Origin: Methylophilaceae bacterium LSUCC0665 | GTDB lineage: Bacteria; Pseudomonadota; Gammaproteobacteria; Burkholderiales; Methylophilaceae | Length of the DNA stretch: 64,000 nt | Reading direction: 5' to 3' | Assembly: GCA_024919215.1 (NCBI GenBank) | Contig: CP103437.1 | Coordinates: forward strand, 930,001 to 994,000 | In this document: positions 8,710 through 17,976 of the stretch, piece by piece | Numbering within the stretch: the first letter of the stretch is position 1 | How the letters are laid out: each line of letters begins with the position of its first letter | Notes under the pieces: model-generated | What the model saw: the letters and a program-made list of their open reading frames with translations, nothing else | What the model was told of the DNA's origin: nothing | Database searches by the model: none | Made by a program: the position numbers and the translations under genes

Positions 8710-9605
8710 TCGCTAGGGAATAGACCAGTAGACAAGTATCGGTCGCCTCGATCGCATGCGATAGAAACGATGTTAGCTTCAGGGTTTTCTTTTGCTAACT
8801 TCATCGCAACAAACAAAGCACCCCCAGTAGACGCGCCAGAAAAAATACCCTCAATTTTTGCTAAATCTCTCGCTGTTTCTTCAGCGTTTTGTTGAGTGAC
8901 ATATCTTATTTCATCAATATTTTCATTAGTAAAAATTTTTGGAACATACTCTATAGGCCATTTTCGTATTCCAGGAATTTGTGAACCATCCTCAGGCTGT
9001 ACTCCAATAATTTGAATATCCTGATTTTGCTCTTTTAGATACCTTGAGGTTCCAACAATAGTTCCTGTAGTCCCCATACTGGAGACAAAGTGGGTAATCT
9101 TTTTCTGAGTTGCATTCCATATTTCTGGCCCTGTTCCCTCATAATGAGCCAACGGGTTATCAGGATTAGCAAACTGATCAAGAATTATTCCTTTGCCTTC
9201 ACTTTGCATTTTTTCAGCAGTATCTCTCGCCAATTCCATACTTCCCTCTTGACTGGTCAGAACTAGTTTTGCTCCATATGCTTGCATCGTTTGACGACGT
9301 TCAACAGATTGATTTTCAGGCATAACAAGGATCATTTTATAACCCATGACTGCTGACGCCATTGCAAGAGCTATACCAGTATTACCAGAAGTTGCCTCAA
9401 TGAGTGTGTCACCAGGTTTAATTTTTCCTTTTTCTTGAGCTCTCTTAATCATTGAAAGAGCTGGTCTATCTTTTACCGAGCCTGCTGGATTATTACCTTC
9501 AAGCTTTAAAAAAACATTGCCATCATTAGGTAAAACCATTCTTTTAAGCTTCACCAACGGCGTGTTGCCTACATAGTTCTCTACATACATATCATTTATA
9601 GACAC
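8706..9605 (-). CDS. cysM: Cysteine synthase B
   Basis: This PLP enzyme of 299 residues condenses O-acetylserine with sulfide (or thiosulfate in CysM) to give cysteine. The PLP lysine is K45 in NPAGSVKDRPA, the substrate loop is EATSGNTGIALA, and the phosphate-binding loop is SSMGTTGTIVG. The C-terminal end (IVSIACDRGDRYLSTGLF) is typical of CysM rather than CysK. The ATG lies 2 bases after the dsbB stop; the gene shares a transcription unit with dsbB and the downstream genes. Confidence 0.93.
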   Translation of the reverse strand: MSINDMYVENYVGNTPLVKLKRMVLPNDGNVFLKLEGNNPAGSVKDRPALSMIKRAQEKGKIKPGDTLIEATSGNTGIALAMASAVMGYKMILVMPENQSVERRQTMQAYGAKLVLTSQEGSMELARDTAEKMQSEGKGIILDQFANPDNPLAHYEGTGPEIWNATQKKITHFVSSMGTTGTIVGTSRYLKEQNQDIQIIGVQPEDGSQIPGIRKWPIEYVPKIFTNENIDEIRYVTQQNAEETARDLAKIEGIFSGASTGGALFVAMKLAKENPEANIVSIACDRGDRYLSTGLFPSE

Positions 9606-9607
9606 AG

Positions 9608-10084
9608 TTAATTATTCCTATAATTAAGTATTGATAAAAGTGCGAAAATAAAAAACCATATCGCAGACCATTCAGGTATCGTCAAATGTAATAGAGTCCA
9701 ATCAATTTCAGAGCAGTCACCAGTTCCTCGAAAAATTAGCTCAAAAACTTCCTGAAGAGGAAAATTATCAAACATATATTCAAGATCAATCCCACATTCA
9801 GACGGAATTTCAATAATTTTTTTTTGTATTAACACATGTCTTATCGCAAAAATCATACCGATAATATTAATAGACAGAAGAGTTATCAGTTCGAAGAGTT
9901 TATTCAATGACTTAAAGGCAAAAAATAAGAAAAGCAAGCCCGAGACTAAAAAAATAACTCGCTGTGTTATGCATAGCGGGCAAGGTTCAAGTTGATAAAA
10001 ATGTTGGATTACTACACTAAATACTACCAACAACAGAGCAGCTGCACCTGAAACAAGTTTTACATGCTGGGTAAAGTTTTTCAT
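9608..10084 (-). CDS. dsbB: Disulfide bond formation protein DsbB
   Basis: This inner-membrane quinone-dependent oxidoreductase reoxidises DsbA. It has four membrane segments, a first periplasmic loop with the CPLC pair and a second loop with a further cysteine pair (SECGID and GDCSEIDW; C37/C40 and C99/C126 in the longer reading). I start at the ATG at 10084 (MKNFTQHVK); a TTG two codons upstream at 10090 is possible. It is the first gene of the long minus-strand operon and diverges from xseA. A TATAAT box lies 12 bases before the ATG. Confidence 0.92.
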   Translation of the reverse strand: MKNFTQHVKLVSGAAALLLVVFSVVIQHFYQLEPCPLCITQRVIFLVSGLLFLFFAFKSLNKLFELITLLSINIIGMIFAIRHVLIQKKIIEIPSECGIDLEYMFDNFPLQEVFELIFRGTGDCSEIDWTLLHLTIPEWSAIWFFIFALLSILNYRNN

Positions 10085-10096
10085 AGACAATAATGC

Positions 10097-10102
10097 ATTA
10101 TA
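10097..10102 (-). promoter_or_regulatory. Candidate -10 box for the dsbB operon
   Basis: A perfect TATAAT on the minus strand ends 12 bases before the dsbB ATG in the 60-base divergent spacer with xseA. No convincing -35 hexamer is seen at 16-18 bases. The leader would be very short. Confidence 0.45.
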
Positions 10103-10150
10103 ATTTGTATAAGTGTATTCTACGATAAACCATTCAATAATAAAAAAATT

Positions 10151-11500
10151 GTGTCTTCAAATAATCATACAAATTTAGTTGATGCTGAAAAAGTATTTGC
10201 AATTTCAGAAATCAATCGAATTGTAAAAAATATCCTGTTGAGCCATCTTGAAAAAGTTTGGATAGGTGGTGAAGTATCTAATTTTGTTGAAGCCAGTTCA
10301 GGTCATTGGTATTTTTCACTAAAAGATTCATCCGCTCAAATTAGATGCACTATGTTCAAAGGATACAACACTTTCTCTTCTATTTCGCCAAAAAATGGTG
10401 ATCAGATCGAGGCGTTTGGTGCTGTTTCATTGTATGAGGCAAGGGGTGACTATCAAATTAATATTGAACAAATTCGTGAAAAAGGGACAGGAAATCTTTT
10501 TGAAAAGTTTCTCCAATTAAAAGATAAATTGGAAAAACTTGGATTATTTGATGAGGAAAATAAGTTAAATATTCCGACTTTTCCAAAAAATATTGGCATC
10601 ATCACTTCAGCATCAGGAGCGGCATTAAGAGATGTTTTATCAATATTAAATAAAGAACAAAATTACAATCAAATAATTATTTATCCTTCATCTGTTCAAG
10701 GAAAAGAAGCTGCTGACGAAATATGTAGCGCTATTAATAAAGCAAACGCACACCAAATTGTTGACGTATTAATACTCTGCAGAGGAGGAGGATCAATTGA
10801 AGACTTGTGGTCTTTTAATGAAGAAAAGGTTGTTCAGGCCATTGTTCAATCTAGACTACCCATAATATCAGGAGTTGGTCACGAAACAGATTTCACCCTT
10901 ACTGATTTTGTTGCTGATATGCGTGCACCGACACCTACAGCCGCTGCATCAGTTATCCAAGATAGACTATCCAAATTAGATGAATTTTTTGAACATTACC
11001 TCTCTACGCTTCAAAAAAATATAACTAATTTATTAAAAAATAAAAATCAAGAGCTTGATTATCTTGAAAAAAGAATTGTCTCCCCTAAGGATAAGCTTAA
11101 ACGCTCCCAGGAATTTATTGACAGCCTAAAAAAACAATTTATTACTCTGTTAAGAAAAGAATTTCTTGCAGCTGAAAAAGAAATCAATAGTCTTCATAAA
11201 AGATTATTAGCGCCTCAAGAGAAAATTAAACAGGCAGAAGAAAAAATAAAAAACTATAAAAAAGCTCTTTTATCGAACGTTTTCAGAATAATCAAGGAAC
11301 ATCAATCTAAAATAAATTTTATTGATGAAAAATTAAATATTCTTAATCCGAAAAATATTTTAGCTAAGGGTTATTCAATTGTTTATAATAAAACTGATGT
11401 AGTTAAAGACTCTAATAAAGTAAATTTAAATGACACTCTCGATATTCAGTTACATTCAGGAGCTTTGCTTGTCCAGGTAAAGAATAATAAAAAACATTGA
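10151..11500 (+). CDS. xseA: Exodeoxyribonuclease VII large subunit
   Basis: The 449-residue catalytic subunit of exonuclease VII degrades single-stranded DNA together with XseB, which is encoded far away at 57209. An N-terminal OB-fold (VWIGGEVSNF, SGHWYFSLKD) is followed by the catalytic domain with PTFPKNIGIITSASGAALRD and RGGGSIEDLWSFNEE, and GVGHETDFTLTDFVAD plus APTPTAAA. A long lysine-rich coiled coil makes up the C-terminal third. The start is GTG without a clear ribosome-binding site. The TGA overlaps the TTG start of kup. Confidence 0.94.
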   Translation: MSSNNHTNLVDAEKVFAISEINRIVKNILLSHLEKVWIGGEVSNFVEASSGHWYFSLKDSSAQIRCTMFKGYNTFSSISPKNGDQIEAFGAVSLYEARGDYQINIEQIREKGTGNLFEKFLQLKDKLEKLGLFDEENKLNIPTFPKNIGIITSASGAALRDVLSILNKEQNYNQIIIYPSSVQGKEAADEICSAINKANAHQIVDVLILCRGGGSIEDLWSFNEEKVVQAIVQSRLPIISGVGHETDFTLTDFVADMRAPTPTAAASVIQDRLSKLDEFFEHYLSTLQKNITNLLKNKNQELDYLEKRIVSPKDKLKRSQEFIDSLKKQFITLLRKEFLAAEKEINSLHKRLLAPQEKIKQAEEKIKNYKKALLSNVFRIIKEHQSKINFIDEKLNILNPKNILAKGYSIVYNKTDVVKDSNKVNLNDTLDIQLHSGALLVQVKNNKKH

Positions 11501-13374
11501 GTTCTCAACAACCCACAAAAAAACAAACTGCTGCTCTTTCTTTAGCTGCCTTAGGTGTCGTTTTTGGAGATATTGGCACCAGCCCTCTTTATTCGATTCG
11601 GGAAATATTTTCTATTGGAGATAATATTCTTGAGCTAAATATTTTAAATATGCTCGGGGTGTTATCCATGATCTTTTGGTCACTTATTGCAGTTGTTACA
11701 ATTAAGTACATCACTTTCATTATGCGCGCGAATAACAATGGTGAAGGTGGCATCATGGCGCTATTAGCCCTTGCTCATAGAAATGCTAAAACCAAGAGGA
11801 AGCGAATGTTAATAGGGATAATTGGCATTATGGGAGCCTGTATGTTTTATGCTGATGGAATGATCACGCCTGCCATTTCTGTTCTCTCAGCCGTTGAAGG
11901 TATTGAGATTGCATTGCCTGGTTTTCATGATTTTGTTATTCCTATCACACTGATTATCATCTTCTTTTTATTTTGGTTTCAAAGTAAAGGAACCGCATCT
12001 GTTGGTTTTCTATTTGGACCCGTGATGCTCATTTGGTTTACCACTCTCGCAGTTTTAGGAATTATTAATATTATTAATGAGCCATCGGTTCTTAAGGCTT
12101 TAAACCCCTATTATGCTTATTTGTATCTACATAATAATTTTGGAATAGCCTTTATTACCATGGGAGCCATCATTCTTTGTGTCACAGGTGCCGAGTCACT
12201 CTATGCAGATATGGGTCACTTTGGCAGGTCGCCCATTCGAATCACCTGGTTTAGTTTTGTTTTTCCTGCCCTAACCTTAAACTATTATGGACAAGGCGCA
12301 TTGATTTTGCAAAATCCTGAAAATATCATCAACCCATTTTATTTAATGTCTCCTGAATGGTTTACAGTACCTCTTATTTTTCTTGCAACAATTGCCACCA
12401 TTATTGCCTCTCAAGCATGTATTACTGGTGCCTTCTCTGTATCAAGACAGGCTTTGCAATTAGGTTTTATTCCCAGAATGAGAGTTGACCACACATCCGA
12501 AAATCAAGAAGGTCAAATTTATCTTCCACGAATTAATTTTTTACTGATGGTTGGTGTTATTACAGTTGTTCTAATTTTTCAAAATTCATCAAATTTAGCA
12601 GCTGCATATGGTGTTGCCATTACTATGGATATGGTGATTGCCTCTCTTCTATCAATAATTGTTTTTGCAGAAATATGGAAAACTTGGACTAAAACAATCA
12701 TTGTTTTTTCAATCTTTCTAATAATTGACCTTGTTTTCTTTGCAGCCAATATAATCAAAGTTCCAAATGGTGGATGGTTCCCATTACTGATTGGCATTAT
12801 TTTATTAATCTTAATGACCACGTGGAGTAGAGGAAGATCGATTTTATACAATAAATTAAAAAATGAATCGATGCATATTGATGATTTTATTAAATCATTC
12901 AAAAAAAGCTCAATTGCCAGAGTAAAAGGAATTTCTGTTTTTATGACTCCGAATTCTAACGGTGTTCCTCATGCACTCCTCCACAACTTAAAGCATAACA
13001 AGGTGTTGCATGAAAAAGTTGTCATGTTGACTGTAAAATTTCTAGATATACCTCATGTAAAACAAAAAAATATGTTGAGCATTGTTAAGCTGCCCAGTAA
13101 CTTTTATCAGGCCACAATAAATTATGGTTATAGTGATGAGCCAAACATCCCTCGAGAATTATCCAGATCAACAATTAGAGGGTTAAAATTTGAACCAATG
13201 GCCACCTCATACTTCATAGGAAAAGAAAGTCTAGTAATTACAAAGGACCGTAATATGGGTGTGATTAGAAAAAGAATATTCTCATTTTTATTTAATAGCT
13301 CAGAAGAAATAACAAACCAATTTAAACTTCCCGTGAATCGTGTCGTTGAATTAGGAAGTCAAAATAATTTTTAA
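11497..13374 (+). CDS. kup: Kup-type low-affinity potassium transporter
   Basis: This 625-residue KUP/HAK K+:H+ symporter has about twelve membrane segments in the first 440 residues and a soluble C-terminal domain. The signature VFGDIGTSPLYSIREIF is at residues 22-38, and NNNGEGGIMAL, GADGMITPAIS-like (YADGMITPAIS) and GAESLYADMGHFG follow. The probable start is TTG at 11497, which overlaps the xseA stop as TTGA. Length matches E. coli Kup (622). It is the only potassium uptake system seen in the window. Confidence 0.93.
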   Translation: MSSQQPTKKQTAALSLAALGVVFGDIGTSPLYSIREIFSIGDNILELNILNMLGVLSMIFWSLIAVVTIKYITFIMRANNNGEGGIMALLALAHRNAKTKRKRMLIGIIGIMGACMFYADGMITPAISVLSAVEGIEIALPGFHDFVIPITLIIIFFLFWFQSKGTASVGFLFGPVMLIWFTTLAVLGIINIINEPSVLKALNPYYAYLYLHNNFGIAFITMGAIILCVTGAESLYADMGHFGRSPIRITWFSFVFPALTLNYYGQGALILQNPENIINPFYLMSPEWFTVPLIFLATIATIIASQACITGAFSVSRQALQLGFIPRMRVDHTSENQEGQIYLPRINFLLMVGVITVVLIFQNSSNLAAAYGVAITMDMVIASLLSIIVFAEIWKTWTKTIIVFSIFLIIDLVFFAANIIKVPNGGWFPLLIGIILLILMTTWSRGRSILYNKLKNESMHIDDFIKSFKKSSIARVKGISVFMTPNSNGVPHALLHNLKHNKVLHEKVVMLTVKFLDIPHVKQKNMLSIVKLPSNFYQATINYGYSDEPNIPRELSRSTIRGLKFEPMATSYFIGKESLVITKDRNMGVIRKRIFSFLFNSSEEITNQFKLPVNRVVELGSQNNF

Positions 13375-13377
13375 AAA

Positions 13378-14199
13378 ATGCATAGACTAATTTTAGTTTT
13401 TCTTATTTTGATATCTGGATGCACATCCACCACGCTCAAAACAGATTCCAATATTACTCGTAAGCAACTCGTTATTCTTCCAGAGTTTATGGCTTTATCA
13501 ATGGCTAATCAAGGTTACCAAGAAGCTAAACAAAAAGCACAAGAAAATGATCAGTTAAACAAAGATACATATATGCTGAACGAGGTCAGAAAAATAAGTT
13601 ACCGACTTATTGATGAGGTGAGGTATTTTCGAGATGATGCAACATCATGGAATTGGGAGATAAATTTACAAACAAGTGATCAAATTAATGCATACTGCAT
13701 GCCCGGCGGAAAAATTATGGTTTATACCGGATTGCTTGATAAAGCAGCAAAAACCAATGACGAAATTGCGGCAGTGATTGGTCATGAAATTGCACATGCC
13801 CTCCGTGAGCATGGTCGTGAAAGAATGTCTACCGCCTTGATTCAGCAGTTAGGTATATTGGGTTTTGCAATCTACATTAGCGATTCCTCGCATAATAGAC
13901 AATTGAAAAATTTAGCTGTTCAAGGTGTTGCTTTAGGTACGACATTATTTTTTGCCCTCCCCAATAGTAGAGAGCAAGAACGAGAAGCAGACAAAATAGG
14001 TTTAGAACTAGCTGCTCGAGCCGGATACAATCCACTTGCAGCGGTCAGTTTATGGAGAAAGATGGATGAGCTGAAAGAGGTAGAACCTCCTGAAATTCTC
14101 AGTACTCATCCCTCTAATGAAAACCGCATCGAAGACATCCAAGAGCACTCAGAGAAAATTATGCATTTATATAAAGAAAACAAAATACGTTTTAACTGA
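13378..14199 (+). CDS. M48-family zinc metalloprotease, predicted lipoprotein
   Basis: This 273-residue protein has a lipoprotein signal peptide (MHRLILVFLILISGC, lipid-modified C15) and a peptidase M48 domain. The zinc motif HEIAH is at 136-140 and the third ligand lies in SREQEREADKIGLELA. It resembles the single-domain periplasmic M48 proteases LoiP/YcaL, which help in outer-membrane protein quality control, rather than BepA, because no TPR domain follows. It begins 3 bases after the kup stop and likely shares its transcript. The membrane side and the substrate are inferred. Confidence 0.85.
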   Translation: MHRLILVFLILISGCTSTTLKTDSNITRKQLVILPEFMALSMANQGYQEAKQKAQENDQLNKDTYMLNEVRKISYRLIDEVRYFRDDATSWNWEINLQTSDQINAYCMPGGKIMVYTGLLDKAAKTNDEIAAVIGHEIAHALREHGRERMSTALIQQLGILGFAIYISDSSHNRQLKNLAVQGVALGTTLFFALPNSREQEREADKIGLELAARAGYNPLAAVSLWRKMDELKEVEPPEILSTHPSNENRIEDIQEHSEKIMHLYKENKIRFN

Positions 14200-14268
14200 A
14201 ATTATTAAGTTTTTTTATGTAAAATAAACCCTTCAAAAATTCACAACACTATTAATAGAAGGTCAAGA

Positions 14269-15096
14269 ATGAGTAATTTACAAGATATTATTGAACAAGG
14301 TTTTGAAAACAGATCTGAAATAAACCCATCAAATGCTCCACAAGAAATAGTAGATGCTGTTTCTGAAGTACTAAATAAATTAAATACTGGAGAGTTGAGA
14401 GTCGCCAGTCGCATTGGAGATAGTCAAGATTGGGAAACTCACCAATGGATAAAAAAAGCTGTGTTATTGTCTTTTAGGTTAAAAGACAATGAAATGATGC
14501 CTGGCGGCTCCACCAATTATTTTGACAAAGTGGATTCAAAATTTCGTCATTTTACAGAACAAGATTTTAAAAATGGTGGGTATAGAGTTGTTCCTAATGC
14601 GATTGCTCGTCATGGAAGCTTTATTGGTAAAAATGCTGTACTAATGCCTTCTTATGTAAATATTGGTGCTTATGTTGATGAAGGAACAATGGTGGATACT
14701 TGGGCTACCGTCGGATCTTGTGCGCAAATAGGTAAAAATGTCCACTTATCAGGTGGTGTTGGAATTGGTGGAGTACTTGAGCCAATTCAAGCAGGTCCAA
14801 CTATTATTGGTGATAATTGTTTCATAGGTGCGCGAAGTGAAGTTGTAGAAGGTGTTGTTGTTGAAGATAACGTTGTTATCTCGATGGGAGTTTATATCGG
14901 TCAATCTACAAAAATACTAGATCGTGAAACTGGTGAAATTACTTTTGGACGAATACCAAAAGGCTCAGTAGTGGTCTCAGGAAACTTACCATCTAAAGAT
15001 GGAACATACAGTCTGTATTGTGCTGTCATTGTGAAAAAGGTTGATGAAAAAACCTTAGGTAAAGTAGGTATCAATGAATTACTGCGAGGTGTTTAA
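14269..15096 (+). CDS. dapD: Tetrahydrodipicolinate N-succinyltransferase
   Basis: DapD (275 residues) transfers succinyl from succinyl-CoA to tetrahydrodipicolinate in the succinylase branch of lysine/diaminopimelate synthesis. The N-terminal helical part contains [13 protein letters not shown]. The left-handed beta-helix has hexapeptide repeats ([23 protein letters not shown]) and the typical [29 protein letters not shown] run (residues about 160-190). Length is that of the family. An AGAAGG-like site precedes the ATG. It is followed by dapE, two steps later in the same pathway, with a small Spx-like gene between. Confidence 0.96.
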   Translation: MSNLQDIIEQGFENRSEINPSNAPQEIVDAVSEVLNKLNTGELRVASRIGDSQDWETHQWIKKAVLLSFRLKDNEMMPGGSTNYFDKVDSKFRHFTEQDFKNGGYRVVPNAIARHGSFIGKNAVLMPSYVNIGAYVDEGTMVDTWATVGSCAQIGKNVHLSGGVGIGGVLEPIQAGPTIIGDNCFIGARSEVVEGVVVEDNVVISMGVYIGQSTKILDRETGEITFGRIPKGSVVVSGNLPSKDGTYSLYCAVIVKKVDEKTLGKVGINELLRGV

Positions 15097-15098
15097 AA

Positions 15099-15458
15099 TT
15101 GATAGAGCTTTTTGGTATTAAAAATTGCAATACAGTAAAAAAAGCTTTAGATTGGCTCGTGCTAAATAATATTGATATTAATTTTATAGATGTCAAAAAA
15201 GACTTAACCTCTGAACATCTTAATCAATGGTTTCAAAACTTACCGAGTGATTTAAATCCTTTGATGTTCGTCAATCAAAGAGGGATTACGTGGAGAAATT
15301 TAGCTGATAGCGACAAACAACTGATTAATTCAACCAAAGGTATAATTGAATTAATCCTTCAAAAGTCATCGGTGATGAAGAGGCCAGTCCTAGTCAATAA
15401 TAAAAAGGTGGTGCTTTTAGGCTATGATGAAGAAAAATACCAAAAAGAATTCGCATGA
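15099..15458 (+). CDS. ArsC/Spx-family protein (YffB-like)
   Basis: This small thioredoxin-fold protein of 119 residues belongs to the ArsC/Spx family. It has a single active-site-like cysteine C10 (FGIKNCNTVKKALDWL) and the family segments RGITWRNL and MKRPVLV. Between dapD and dapE this is the YffB type, of uncertain function and with glutathione-dependent reductase proposals; it is not a proven arsenate reductase. The start is TTG two bases after the dapD stop, and the end overlaps dapE as ATGA, so the three genes are translationally coupled. Confidence 0.8.
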   Translation: MIELFGIKNCNTVKKALDWLVLNNIDINFIDVKKDLTSEHLNQWFQNLPSDLNPLMFVNQRGITWRNLADSDKQLINSTKGIIELILQKSSVMKRPVLVNNKKVVLLGYDEEKYQKEFA

Positions 15459-16585
15459 CAAAAACTTTAGATATTGCTAAGCGTTTAATAGAAATTGACT
15501 CCATTACACCCAATGATAATGGTTGCATCAATATCATCAAATCTGAATTAAACAATCTTAATTTTGAATATCAAAGCATTGATAGCAATGGAGTTTCAAA
15601 CCTTTATGCTAAAAGAGGAGAATCGAGTCCCTCTATTATTTTTGCAGGTCATGTAGATGTTGTTCCCCCTGGACCATTAGATAAGTGGCAAAGTGATCCT
15701 TTTATACCTACAGCAAAGGATGGCTTACTTTACGGAAGGGGTTCGGCTGATATGAAATCGTCAATTGCTGCTTTTATCGTTGCAATTAATGAGTTTACGG
15801 CTGAATTTCCTAATCATAAGGGGTCGATAGGTTTATTTATTACTTCTGATGAAGAAGGTATTGCTACTGATGGTACTAAAAAGATTGTTGAACATTTTAT
15901 TCACAATAATCAAGACATTGATTACTGCATTGTGGGAGAGCCTACTAGTGCAGAAAAATTTGGTGACACTATTAAAAATGGTAGGCGTGGCTCGCTTTCT
16001 GCAACATTAATTGTAAAAGGAATTCAAGGGCATATTGCTTACCCACATTTGATTGATAATCCAATTCATCGATCTGCTTCAATCATTGATGAACTTAAAA
16101 AAATATCCTGGGATGATGGAAATGAATATTTTCCAAAAACGTCATGGCAGGTTTCCAATATAAATGCTGGAACAGGTGCTACAAATGTTGTTCCTGGGGA
16201 TGTAATAATACAATTTAATTTTCGTCATTCAACAGAATGTACTCCCGATCAATTAAAAAATGAGGTCGAGATGATTGTTAAAAAGCATGCTGATGAGTAT
16301 GAGTTAAATTGGGAAATCCCAAGCGAGCCTTATTTGACGCAAAAAGGCTTTCTAACTGATGTATTAACCTCTGCCATATCAGATATCACTGGGATAACCC
16401 CAAAAGTCTCGACAACAGGAGGGACATCAGATGGTCGCTTTATAGCAAAAATCTGTAAACAAGTTGTTGAATTCGGTCCAATTAATGCCTCAATCCATAA
16501 AATAAATGAACACGTAAATATAGATGACATAGAAAAGCTCAAGGAAATTTATAAGTTATCCTTGATTAAAATTTTGTGTAGTTAA
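15455..16585 (+). CDS. dapE: Succinyl-diaminopimelate desuccinylase
   Basis: This dinuclear-zinc hydrolase of 376 residues releases succinate and LL-diaminopimelate. The metal ligands lie in the motifs GHVDVVPPG, GRGSADMKSS, TSDEEG with the catalytic glutamate, and the C-terminal NASIHKINEHV. The dimerisation lid region contains GRRGSLSATLIVKGIQGHIAYPH. Length matches E. coli DapE (375). ATG overlaps the upstream stop. It ends 18 bases before the convergent rluB stop, with no clear hairpin between. Confidence 0.95.
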   Translation: MTKTLDIAKRLIEIDSITPNDNGCINIIKSELNNLNFEYQSIDSNGVSNLYAKRGESSPSIIFAGHVDVVPPGPLDKWQSDPFIPTAKDGLLYGRGSADMKSSIAAFIVAINEFTAEFPNHKGSIGLFITSDEEGIATDGTKKIVEHFIHNNQDIDYCIVGEPTSAEKFGDTIKNGRRGSLSATLIVKGIQGHIAYPHLIDNPIHRSASIIDELKKISWDDGNEYFPKTSWQVSNINAGTGATNVVPGDVIIQFNFRHSTECTPDQLKNEVEMIVKKHADEYELNWEIPSEPYLTQKGFLTDVLTSAISDITGITPKVSTTGGTSDGRFIAKICKQVVEFGPINASIHKINEHVNIDDIEKLKEIYKLSLIKILCS

Positions 16586-16603
16586 TTCTTAAGTTTATTC
16601 CGC

Positions 16604-17389
16604 TCAATTCATTCCAAGCATTTTCAAAATCTTTTCAAGATTTTTCTTTTCAAGCTCCATAAACTGACCTCGCTTTAAATGAGACGGAAGATTTAATGGT
16701 CCGTATCGTGTTCGAATTAGTCGACTGACTTTTAAATTCTGTGACTCAACTAAACGTCTTATTTCTCTATTCCTACCTTCTTTTAAAATAATTCTAAACC
16801 ACTGATTTGCGCCCTCACCGCCTGTATGTTCAAAAGTTTCCACATGTGCGATACCATCGTCCAACTTAACCCCTTTTCTGATGTTATTAATTATGTCCTC
16901 TGTCACTTCTCCCAAAATTCTTACCGAGTACTCTCTATCGATTTGTTGGCTGGGATGCATCATGTGATTGGCCAATTTTCCATCATTGGTAATTAACAAC
17001 AATCCTGAAGTATTAATATCGAGTCGCCCAATAGATATCCACTTGCCATTTTTAACTTTAGGTAGCTTTTGAAAAACAGTTTTTTGATGTTTAGGATCGG
17101 AATGAGAAACGATTTCACCCTCCGGCTTATGATAAATAATTAAACGGGATTCTCTTTTCTCGATATTCTTAAAGTATATTCTTCTTCCATCGATATGGAT
17201 GATCTCATTACCAAGAACCATATGTCCTAAATCAATTGGTTTACGATTAACAGTAATCTTTTTCTGTCGGATAAGCTCTTCAATAGATCTTCTTGATCCT
17301 ATTCCCATATTGGCAAGAAATTTTTGGATTCTTTCTTTTTTATTGCTTGACTCTTCAACAGAGCTATTCTTGGCCATCTTGTGACTCAT
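16604..17389 (-). CDS. rluB: 23S rRNA pseudouridine synthase, RluB-like
   Basis: This RsuA/RluB-family pseudouridine synthase of about 261 residues has an N-terminal S4 domain (IQKFLANMGIGSRRSIEELI). The catalytic aspartate lies in GRLDINTSGLLL, and the family segments EGRNREIRRLVES and RTRYGPLNL are present. RluB modifies U2605 of 23S rRNA. The protein is shorter than E. coli RluB and lacks a long charged tail. The scpA-scpB-rluB order is common in Proteobacteria. The start overlaps scpB; an internal ATG at 17377 is an equally good start. Confidence 0.9.
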   Translation of the reverse strand: MSHKMAKNSSVEESSNKKERIQKFLANMGIGSRRSIEELIRQKKITVNRKPIDLGHMVLGNEIIHIDGRRIYFKNIEKRESRLIIYHKPEGEIVSHSDPKHQKTVFQKLPKVKNGKWISIGRLDINTSGLLLITNDGKLANHMMHPSQQIDREYSVRILGEVTEDIINNIRKGVKLDDGIAHVETFEHTGGEGANQWFRIILKEGRNREIRRLVESQNLKVSRLIRTRYGPLNLPSHLKRGQFMELEKKNLEKILKMLGMN

Positions 17390-17975
17390 GAGGAATTACT
17401 ACTTGCGAATCATTTTGATCTAGATTTTGATTGCCAATTAGATCTAAATTGAGCTGTTCCTCAAATTTTTCAATATCAGGTAAGTCTGATAGGTTAGTCA
17501 ATCCAAAATCATTTAAAAAGTGTTTTGTGGTTCCATACAAACCTGGTCTTCCCGGGGTTTCCTTAATGCCAACAATATCAATCCATTCTCTTTCTGCCAA
17601 TTGCCTTATGGCATTCGGATTCAGAGCCACGCCCCTGATTGATTCAATATCACCTCTAGTTACCGGTTGACGGTATGCAATAATTGCTAACACTTCCATG
17701 ACTGCCCTTGAGTACTTTGGCGCCCTATCTGGGTTCATTCTCATTAGATTTTCGACAAACTGTTGTTTTGCTTCAAATCTATAACCGGACGATACTTCTA
17801 TTAAATTTAATGTTTTTTTATCCCAATCATTCTTTAATTCATCTAGGAGCATGCGCAAAGTTGAACGCTCGACTTTTTCATCAAAAAGTTTTTGCAAATC
17901 ATCAATCGATAATGGTTTTTGTGAAGTTAAAAGAGCGACTTCAAGAACATCTTTTAATTTAGAATTTATTTCCAT
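17364..17975 (-). CDS. scpB: Segregation and condensation protein B
   Basis: ScpB (203 residues) binds the kleisin ScpA in the SMC condensin complex. Two winged-helix domains can be seen, with the conserved MEVLAIIAYRQPVTRGDIESIRG segment around residues 90-112 and the downstream GRPGLYGTTKHFLNDFGL. The gene starts immediately after scpA on the minus strand. A Q/D-rich tail overlaps the start of rluB by 26 bases. No smc gene is present in the window. Confidence 0.93.
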   Translation of the reverse strand: MEINSKLKDVLEVALLTSQKPLSIDDLQKLFDEKVERSTLRMLLDELKNDWDKKTLNLIEVSSGYRFEAKQQFVENLMRMNPDRAPKYSRAVMEVLAIIAYRQPVTRGDIESIRGVALNPNAIRQLAEREWIDIVGIKETPGRPGLYGTTKHFLNDFGLTNLSDLPDIEKFEEQLNLDLIGNQNLDQNDSQVVIPHESQDGQE

Positions 17976-17976
17976 A